A stretch of DNA of 10,654 nt, taken from NCBI GenBank assembly GCA_034003745.1, contig JAVEYA010000082.1, positions 1 through 10,654 on the forward strand, read 5' to 3'. Position numbers and translations under genes: made by a program. Origin of the DNA: JAVEYA01 sp034003745 (GTDB taxonomy: Bacteria > Bacillota > Peptococcia > DRI-13 > PHAD01). The notes beneath the pieces were generated by a model. That model saw only the letters and a list, made by a program, of their open reading frames with translations, had not been told where the DNA came from and did not search any database. Positions 5,603 through 10,654 of this stretch are shown piece after piece. Numbering within the stretch: the stretch's first letter is position 1; the number at the start of each line of letters is the position of its first letter.

Positions 5603-5896
5603 ATGGTGGAAGCAATCAATCCGGTCTCGGCTTTGTTGAAATTGCCCCCGCAGCCTGACCGTGCCGACAGTCCGACATTAAATTTTGGGGATCTGTTAAA
5701 GGAGTCTCTGGGAAAAGTGAATACGGACATAAAGACAGCAGAGTCCTTAAGCCGTGATTTTGCGCTGGGCCGGGACGTGGAATTGCATGAGGTCATACTG
5801 GCCGGCGAGAAGGCCAGCCTGGCCCTTCAGCTGACCATCCAGATCAGAACGAAAATCCTGGAAGCTTATCAGGAAATTATGAGAATGCAGCTATAG
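5603..5896 (+). CDS. fliE: FliE, MS-ring/rod junction protein
   Basis: Small adaptor that joins the FliF MS-ring to the FlgB/FlgC rod and is needed to open the export path. The 97 aa fit the family (about 95-110). The conserved C-terminal half reads FGDLLKESLGKVN, then HEVILAGEKASLALQLTIQI and RTKILEAYQEIMRMQL, ending right after the family's usual final helix. The N-terminal 30 residues are less conserved, as is common. ATG 5603 has AGGTGA at 5591-5596, overlapping the flgC stop; the nearer AGGAG at 5598-5602 is too close for this start but would suit the GTG at 5606, so the start is uncertain by one codon. fliF follows after 19 nt. Confidence 0.94.
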   Translation: MVEAINPVSALLKLPPQPDRADSPTLNFGDLLKESLGKVNTDIKTAESLSRDFALGRDVELHEVILAGEKASLALQLTIQIRTKILEAYQEIMRMQL

Positions 5897-5915
5897 CAAC
5901 ACTTCGAGGTGAAAA

Positions 5916-7463
5916 ATGAATTATTTTGCACAGGTTTGGGAACAGTTTAAAAAAATCTGGACCGGCCTAAATATTTGGCAAAAAGCGACACTGATGGGTG
6001 TTGTTTTTGTTGCTGTTATCGGACTTACTTCGTTGTTGATCCTGACAGGAGCGCCCCAATACGAAGCCTTGTATACCAATCTGGACCCCCGCGACGCCAG
6101 CGCTATTACCGCCAAATTGAAGGAGCAGAATGTTGCTTACCGGCTGGCTGACGAAGGAAAGACCATCATGGTTGCCGCCAAAGATAAATATCAGTTAAGG
6201 CTGGATATGGCCGGTGAAATCAATCTTCAGGGAATTGTCGGTTTCGAGAGCTTCAATGAGACGCGTTTCGGCGAAACGGATACCGACAAGAGAGTGCGTT
6301 TTTTGGTTGCTTTACAGGGGGAACTGACCCGGACCATTGAAGAACTGGATGAAGTAGAGAGCGCCAAAGTGCATATTGCCTTGCCGCAGCCGTCGTTGTT
6401 CATCCGGAATCAGCAGGATACGACCGCCTCAGTACTGCTGCGCTTAAAACCCTATGCCGCTTTAAAACCGGAGCAGATCAATTCCATCATGTCTTTTGTC
6501 AGCCACAGTGTGGAAGGACTGAAAACCGGTAATGTCACCATCATGGACGTTAACGGGAACCTGTTGTCGGAGGGACTGGCAGGTGAAGGCGTGGTCATAA
6601 CGGGCAAAATTACCGTGGCCCAGCTGGAACTGAAGAACAAGTATGAACAGGAACTCTCCCGCTCCATTCAGAGTATGCTGGAGCAGATGAGAGGCCCCGG
6701 CAAGGCAGTGGTCAGGGCCAACGTCGATATGGACTTTGATCAGGTGGAGACGGTTTCCGAACTGTTCGGCAACGCGGTGCTGGCCAGCCAGCAAACCAAG
6801 GAAGAAAGCTCCACAGGTACGACGGGGTCTCCCGCAGGGAATCCCGCCGACGCCAATATGGAGGGGGTTAATTACGGCGCGGTGACCGGCGGAGAGAGCA
6901 CTTATGAACTGACGGAAGAGACCAAGAACTATGAAGTCAGTAAAACCACGGAAACCAAGGTTGCCGCACCCGGTAAAATTAAGAGAGTCTCCGTGTCCGT
7001 GCTGATTGACGGGGAAATCAGCGAAGAGGAACAAAACGGTTTGAATAATGTGGTGGCCAGGGCCGCCGGTATTGACGTCGCCCGGGGCGATATGATTTCC
7101 CTGGTGGCGATGCCGTTCAACAATGAAGCGCAGAATCAATACGAAGCGCAAATGCAGGCGGCGGAGCGGGCTGCCGCGAGACGGGAATATATCCGGATGG
7201 GTCTGTATGGAGCAGGCGTGCTGCTGGCAGTGGGACTTTTGATCTTCATTTTCCGCAGTCTGAAGACTTGGGCTGAGGCGCAATTAGTGCCTTCGATGCA
7301 GGCTGCGTCTGAGGCTTCGCCGGCGGTCCGCCGCGATTTTTCCATGGCCCTGACCCCGGAAGCGATGGAAAAGAAACTGTTGCGGGAACAAATCGAAGAG
7401 CTGGTGGATACGCATCCCGAAGATGTGGCCAAAGTAGTTAAAACCTGGATGCTGGAAGAGTAG
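5916..7463 (+). CDS. fliF: FliF, flagellar MS-ring protein
   Basis: Forms the membrane-embedded MS-ring that nucleates the basal body, houses the export gate and carries the FliG rotor. The 515 aa are normal. The first transmembrane helix is at about 25-44 (within MGVVFVAVIGLTSLLILTG). A long extracytoplasmic region with ring-building motifs follows, including LDPRDASAITAKLKEQ at 56-71, VRFLVALQGELTRTIEEL at 127-144, SAKVHIALPQPS at 149-160 and VSVSVLIDGEI at 358-368. A low-complexity Gly/Ser/Thr loop lies at about 299-335. The second transmembrane helix is at about 428-447 (GLYGAGVLLAVGLLIFIF). The cytoplasmic tail EQIEELVDTHPEDVAKVVKT (491-510), followed by WMLEE, is the FliG-binding peptide. 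The ATG is preceded by GAGGTGA at 5906-5912. fliG starts 11 nt later, which matches the direct contact of the two products. Confidence 0.98.
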   Translation: MNYFAQVWEQFKKIWTGLNIWQKATLMGVVFVAVIGLTSLLILTGAPQYEALYTNLDPRDASAITAKLKEQNVAYRLADEGKTIMVAAKDKYQLRLDMAGEINLQGIVGFESFNETRFGETDTDKRVRFLVALQGELTRTIEELDEVESAKVHIALPQPSLFIRNQQDTTASVLLRLKPYAALKPEQINSIMSFVSHSVEGLKTGNVTIMDVNGNLLSEGLAGEGVVITGKITVAQLELKNKYEQELSRSIQSMLEQMRGPGKAVVRANVDMDFDQVETVSELFGNAVLASQQTKEESSTGTTGSPAGNPADANMEGVNYGAVTGGESTYELTEETKNYEVSKTTETKVAAPGKIKRVSVSVLIDGEISEEEQNGLNNVVARAAGIDVARGDMISLVAMPFNNEAQNQYEAQMQAAERAAARREYIRMGLYGAGVLLAVGLLIFIFRSLKTWAEAQLVPSMQAASEASPAVRRDFSMALTPEAMEKKLLREQIEELVDTHPEDVAKVVKTWMLEE

Positions 7464-7469
7464 GAGTGA
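7462..7469 (+). promoter_or_regulatory. Shine-Dalgarno of fliG, deciding a TTG start
   Basis: AGGAGTGA overlaps the fliF stop codon (TAG 7461-7463) and places its GGAG core 8 nt before TTG 7475. The next in-frame ATG (7496) has only a weak upstream purine stretch. Confidence 0.75.
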
Positions 7470-7474
7470 ATTGA

Positions 7475-8488
7475 TTGGCTGGAAAGAGCGGGAATATGTC
7501 GGGCCGGCAAAAAGCGGCCATGTTTATGATCAGTCTGGGCCCGGAGAAATCCGCTCAGATTATGAAATATATGAGCGATGAAGAGATAGAAAAGCTGACG
7601 CTGGAAATTGCCCATGTTCGGACCATCAAGATAGAACAGGTGGACAGCATTATTGATGAATTCGGGCAGCTCTATATTGCTTCGCAATACATTGCCCAAG
7701 GCGGTATCGATTATGCCAGACAGGTACTGGAGAATGCATTGGGCAACGAAAAGGCCATCAATATTATCAGCAGGCTTTCTTCGAATCTGCAAATTAAGCC
7801 TTTTGACTTTGTCCGTAAAGTAGACGCCAGTCAGATCTTAAACTTTATCCAAAGCGAGCATCCGCAGACCATTGCTTTGATCATGTCTTACCTGGACCAG
7901 CAGCAGGCGGCGTCTATTCTTTCCGCGCTCCCGGCTGACCGCCAGGCGGATGTAGCCCGCCGTATCGCGATCATGGACCGTACTTCCCCGGAGATTATCC
8001 GGGAAGTGGAATTCGTCCTGGAGAAGAAAATCAATACGCTGGGCAGCCAGGATTATACCAGTGCCGGCGGTATCAACGCCATTGTCAATATCCTGAACAA
8101 AGTGGACCGTTCCACGGAAAAAACCATTTTAGAAACCCTGGAAGTGCAAGACCCCGATTTGGCGGAAGAAATCAAAAAACTCATGTTTATTTTCGAGGAT
8201 ATTACGAAAATGGACGACAGGAGCATTCAGCTGGTGCTGCGTGAGGTAGATACCAAAGACCTGGCCCTGGCGCTGAAAGGCTCCAGCGAAGAAGTCTCCG
8301 AAAAAATCAAGAAGAACATGTCCAAACGCGCCGGGCAAATGCTGGAAGAGGATATCTCTTTTTTGGGGCCCGTGCGTTTACGCGATGTGGAAGAAGCCCA
8401 GCAGCGCATTGTCAACATTATCCGGCGGCTTGAAGACTCTGGAGAAATCATTATTTCTCGCGGGGGAGGGGACGAATTAATTGTCTAA
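7475..8488 (+). CDS. fliG: FliG, flagellar motor switch protein
   Basis: Rotor component of the C-ring that transmits stator torque and switching; cytoplasmic, bound to the FliF tail. It is 337 aa. The N-terminal FliF-binding domain is at about 1-100 (SGRQKAAMFMISLGPEKSAQ at 9-28), the middle domain with the EHPQT motif at 128-132, a Gly-rich hinge ending in GGI at 198-200, and the C-terminal torque domain with the MFIFEDI motif at 237-243. A charged helix with DDRSIQLVLREVDTKDLALA at 247-266 faces the stator. The TTG start gives MAGKSGNMSGRQKAA, in line with family N-termini, and has a good SD. The C-terminal RGGGDELIV is encoded by DNA that also carries the fliH ribosome binding site, and the two genes overlap by 8 nt. 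Confidence 0.98.
   Translation: MAGKSGNMSGRQKAAMFMISLGPEKSAQIMKYMSDEEIEKLTLEIAHVRTIKIEQVDSIIDEFGQLYIASQYIAQGGIDYARQVLENALGNEKAINIISRLSSNLQIKPFDFVRKVDASQILNFIQSEHPQTIALIMSYLDQQQAASILSALPADRQADVARRIAIMDRTSPEIIREVEFVLEKKINTLGSQDYTSAGGINAIVNILNKVDRSTEKTILETLEVQDPDLAEEIKKLMFIFEDITKMDDRSIQLVLREVDTKDLALALKGSSEEVSEKIKKNMSKRAGQMLEEDISFLGPVRLRDVEEAQQRIVNIIRRLEDSGEIIISRGGGDELIV
8463..8471 (+). promoter_or_regulatory. Shine-Dalgarno of fliH inside the end of fliG
   Basis: The purine run GGGGAGGGG, 9 nt before TTG 8481, also encodes part of the Gly-Gly-Gly near the FliG C-terminus. It supports the TTG start of fliH. Confidence 0.7.
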
Positions 8489-9245
8489 GATTATTAAAGC
8501 CGATTTTGTGGTGGAAAGAAGACAGGAACGCTTGAAAAAAACAGAACATGAAGCAAGAATATTGGCCGTAGGGGAGCAGGAAAGCATGTATCTGACGAAG
8601 GAGACGGCTGATTCTTTATATCTGGAAACAAAAATAATGCTGGAAGAACTGGTGACTCAAGCCCAGCGGCGTGCCGACGCCATCATCCTGAAAGCCAAGG
8701 AAGAGGCGCAGGCAATCGTGGAAACGTCCCAAGGCGATGTGTCCAGAAATAAGGTCGAATCCTGGGATAACGGCTACGAACAGGGCTATAAAGCCGGACA
8801 TCAGGAGGCCCAGGATGAACTGAAGCGCCGTTATCGGGAAATTGCTTCGCTGCTGCAGAAGCTGGAAAATGACCGGCAGAATTTATTTGGCAGACAGCGG
8901 GAAGAAATTATGGAACTGATTATGACCTTAACGGAGAAAATTCTGGGCAGTATTGTGGAACTGCGTCCGGAAGTGATCTCCCAGGTGATCAGGAATACGC
9001 TGGAGCAAGTCAAAGGCGCGCAAAAAATTACCGTAAAAATCAATCCCGTACATATTCCCTATCTTTCCAGTTCGGATGAAATCTTCAAGGAAGCCGGGCT
9101 GGAGTATGTGGATATTATCGAGGATCCCGCCATCAAGCAGGGGGACTGCCAGATCGTCACGGAAAACGGTTTTGTGGACGCCGTGGTCGAAGAACAGCTG
9201 CAGGAACTAAAACGGGTTCTCATGGAAGCAACGGACGATGATTAA
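8481..9245 (+). CDS. fliH: FliH, regulator/stator-like subunit of the flagellar export ATPase
   Basis: Binds FliI and anchors the ATPase to the C-ring, limiting its activity; related to the peripheral stalk of F/V-ATPases. It is 254 aa. The TTG start gives MSKIIKADFVV, a typical FliH opening. A long charged helical region spans about 10-85. The GxxxG-type repeat characteristic of FliH follows: GYEQGYKAGHQEAQDE at 98-113, with glycines every fourth residue at 98, 102 and 106. Further coiled coil extends to about 140. The C-terminal globular part (about 145-250) has EIMELIMTLTEKILGSIVEL and then the NGFVDAVVEEQLQELKRVL end helix that binds the FliI N-terminus. It overlaps fliG by 8 nt and fliI by 8 nt, so translation is likely coupled. 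Confidence 0.96.
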   Translation: MSKIIKADFVVERRQERLKKTEHEARILAVGEQESMYLTKETADSLYLETKIMLEELVTQAQRRADAIILKAKEEAQAIVETSQGDVSRNKVESWDNGYEQGYKAGHQEAQDELKRRYREIASLLQKLENDRQNLFGRQREEIMELIMTLTEKILGSIVELRPEVISQVIRNTLEQVKGAQKITVKINPVHIPYLSSSDEIFKEAGLEYVDIIEDPAIKQGDCQIVTENGFVDAVVEEQLQELKRVLMEATDDD

Positions 9246-10563
9246 GTATAAACAACTGATAGAGAAGGTCAAAAAAACAAAGACACTGCACTATAAAGGC
9301 GTAGTCAGTGAAATTATCGGCTTGGTCATTCAGGCGAACGGTCCCAAGGCCGGGATCGGCGAAATGGTCATGATCGAGCAAGCGCAGGGATATCTGCCGG
9401 CGGAAGTGGTGGGATTTCGTGAAAACAAGACTCTGCTGATGCCGCTGGGCAGTATGAGCGGCATTGCCCCGGGCTCTAAAATTATCGCTTGCGGGGAGAG
9501 TCTCAAAGCCAAAGTGGGTCCGCAAATTGTCGGACGCGTTTTAACCGGTCTAGGCGAACCTATGGACGAAAAGGGCAAGCTTGTTTGGGAAAATGAATAT
9601 CCGCTGGAGCATGAATCGCCGCATCCGTTGATGCGCAAGAAAATAGAAGACGCGCTGCCGCTCGGCGTCAGAGCTATGGATGGCCTCTTAACCTGTGGGG
9701 AAGGCCAGCGCCTGGGGATTTTTGCCGGCAGCGGCGTGGGCAAGAGTACCCTCCTGGGGATGATTGCCCGCAACAGCCAGGCCGATGTCAATGTAATCGC
9801 CCTGATTGGCGAGCGGGGCCGGGAAGTCCGGGAATTTATCGAAAATGACCTGGGTGAAAAGGGGCTGGAACGTTCCGTCGTAGTGGTGGCTACTTCGGAT
9901 CAGCCGGCGCTGGTGCGCATTAAGGGGGCTTTTCTGGCCACGGCCTGCGCGGAGTATTTTCGTGACCGCGGCGCCAAGGTCATTATGATGATGGACTCGG
10001 TAACCCGTTTTGCCATGGCCCAGCGCGAAATCGGACTGGCCGTAGGCGAGCCGCCGGCTACCAAAGGCTATACGCCTTCCGTCTTTGCGCTCTTGCCAAA
10101 ATTGCTGGAGCGGACGGGTACATCGGAGAAAGGCAGTATTACCGGCCTGTATTCGGTGCTGGTGGACGCCGACGACGTTAATGAACCGATTTCCGACGCC
10201 GTCAGGGGCATTCTCGACGGTCATATCGTGCTGTCCCGTCAGTTGGCCGCACTGGGCCAGTACCCGGCTATCGACGTCCTAAATAGTATCAGCCGTGTAA
10301 TGATCAATATTGTGCCGCCGGAACATCTTGCGGCGGCAAACCGGTATAAAGAAGTCCTGGCTGTCTACCGTGAAGCCAAGGACTTAATTGATGTCGGCGC
10401 TTACCAGCGGGGCAGCAACGGCAAGATTGACCTCGCCATCAGCATTATTGACAGAATGCATGATTTCATCAAGCAGGGCATTAACGAGGAAAGCAAATAC
10501 CCCGATACTATTAAAAATTTACTCGAAATTTACGAGAATATTAGTAGGGATGAAATGAGGTAA
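9238..10563 (+). CDS. fliI: FliI, flagellar type III export ATPase
   Basis: Hexameric ATPase related to F1-beta that helps deliver and unfold export substrates at the base of the flagellum. The 441 aa are standard. The N-terminal beta-barrel domain is at about 20-92. The catalytic domain has the Walker A P-loop GSGVGKST at 164-171, GERGREVREF at 191-200 with the catalytic Glu192, Walker B VIMMMDSVTR at 248-257 with Asp253, and the T3S-ATPase signature PPATKGYTPSVFALLPKLLE at 272-291. The C-terminal helical domain holds LAVYREAKDLIDVGAYQRGS at 374-393. All catalytic motifs are intact. ATG 9238 sits inside the fliH 3' end with only a weak GGAAG at 9224-9228, consistent with coupling. It is distinguished from AtpD by its type III signature and its fliH/fliJ neighbours. 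Confidence 0.98.
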   Translation: MIKYKQLIEKVKKTKTLHYKGVVSEIIGLVIQANGPKAGIGEMVMIEQAQGYLPAEVVGFRENKTLLMPLGSMSGIAPGSKIIACGESLKAKVGPQIVGRVLTGLGEPMDEKGKLVWENEYPLEHESPHPLMRKKIEDALPLGVRAMDGLLTCGEGQRLGIFAGSGVGKSTLLGMIARNSQADVNVIALIGERGREVREFIENDLGEKGLERSVVVVATSDQPALVRIKGAFLATACAEYFRDRGAKVIMMMDSVTRFAMAQREIGLAVGEPPATKGYTPSVFALLPKLLERTGTSEKGSITGLYSVLVDADDVNEPISDAVRGILDGHIVLSRQLAALGQYPAIDVLNSISRVMINIVPPEHLAAANRYKEVLAVYREAKDLIDVGAYQRGSNGKIDLAISIIDRMHDFIKQGINEESKYPDTIKNLLEIYENISRDEMR

Positions 10564-10565
10564 CC

Positions 10566-10654
10566 ATGTTCCAGTTCAGACTGGCCGCTATTATGCGCCT
10601 GCGTGAATATCATGAAAAACAGCGCCGCGAAGAGGTGGCCCGGTGTCTGCAGTT
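10566..10654 (+). CDS. fliJ: FliJ, flagellar export chaperone-escort protein, N-terminal fragment (cut by window end)
   Basis: Coiled-coil protein that sits in the FliI hexamer centre like the F1 gamma subunit and recycles export chaperones. Only 29 codons are visible: MFQFRLAAIMRLREYHEKQR, then REEVARCLQ, matching the FliJ opening (an F-R-L core, then L-R-E and a charged helix). ATG 10566 lies 2 nt after the fliI stop, with GAGG at 10557-10560. Position directly after fliI is the standard place for this gene. Size and C-terminus cannot be judged. Confidence 0.88.
   Translation, partial: MFQFRLAAIMRLREYHEKQRREEVARCLQ

Noticed and set aside
6462..7283. 273-codon open frame on the minus strand opposite fliF
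   Set aside because: It is a shadow of fliF codon usage: no SD, no recognisable domain, rich in His/Gly/Arg as antisense frames usually are.
7136..7792. 218-codon minus-strand frame across the fliF-fliG junction
   Set aside because: It lies antisense to two clear genes, has no ribosome site and no family resemblance.

Overview
The window is a chromosomal backbone segment of a flagellated, low-to-mid-GC Gram-positive bacterium (Firmicutes/Bacillota). The gene order trmFO-xerC-hslV-hslU-codY-flgB-flgC-fliE-fliF-fliG-fliH-fliI-fliJ is the same as the classical Bacillus subtilis order gid-codV-clpQ-clpY-codY followed by the start of the fla/che operon. CodY is confined to Firmicutes. The diverged effector domain of CodY and the mid-range base composition make a clostridial or Negativicutes-type genome more likely than a Bacillus, but the family cannot be fixed by eye. 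All genes are on the + strand.

Region 1 (1-4307) is a tight cluster with gaps of 27 nt or less. It holds the C-terminal half of the tRNA methyltransferase TrmFO, the tyrosine recombinase XerC (chromosome dimer resolution), the HslV peptidase and HslU unfoldase (one two-component protease), and the nutrient-sensing repressor CodY. Tight spacing and the absence of internal terminators suggest co-transcription.

Region 2 (4308-4731) is the only long gap. It holds four copies of a 49-bp tandem repeat (the last shortened), a strong nested intrinsic terminator, a candidate sigma-28/sigma-D-like promoter, and a short leader ORF with a strong Shine-Dalgarno. The leader's stop overlaps a flgB start codon (TGATG). 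This is the least ordinary part of the window.

Region 3 (4732-10654) is the beginning of a flagellar operon: proximal rod proteins FlgB and FlgC, rod/MS-ring adaptor FliE, MS-ring FliF, rotor switch FliG, and the export ATPase module FliH-FliI-FliJ (FliJ is cut by the window end). Genes are separated by 2-19 nt or overlap by 8 nt, which points to one polycistronic, translationally coupled unit that continues past the window.

I see no unknown defence, mobile or biosynthetic system. The observations worth following are the repeat array, the flgB leader ORF, a near-consensus CodY box inside hslU upstream of codY, and the apparently altered effector pocket of CodY.
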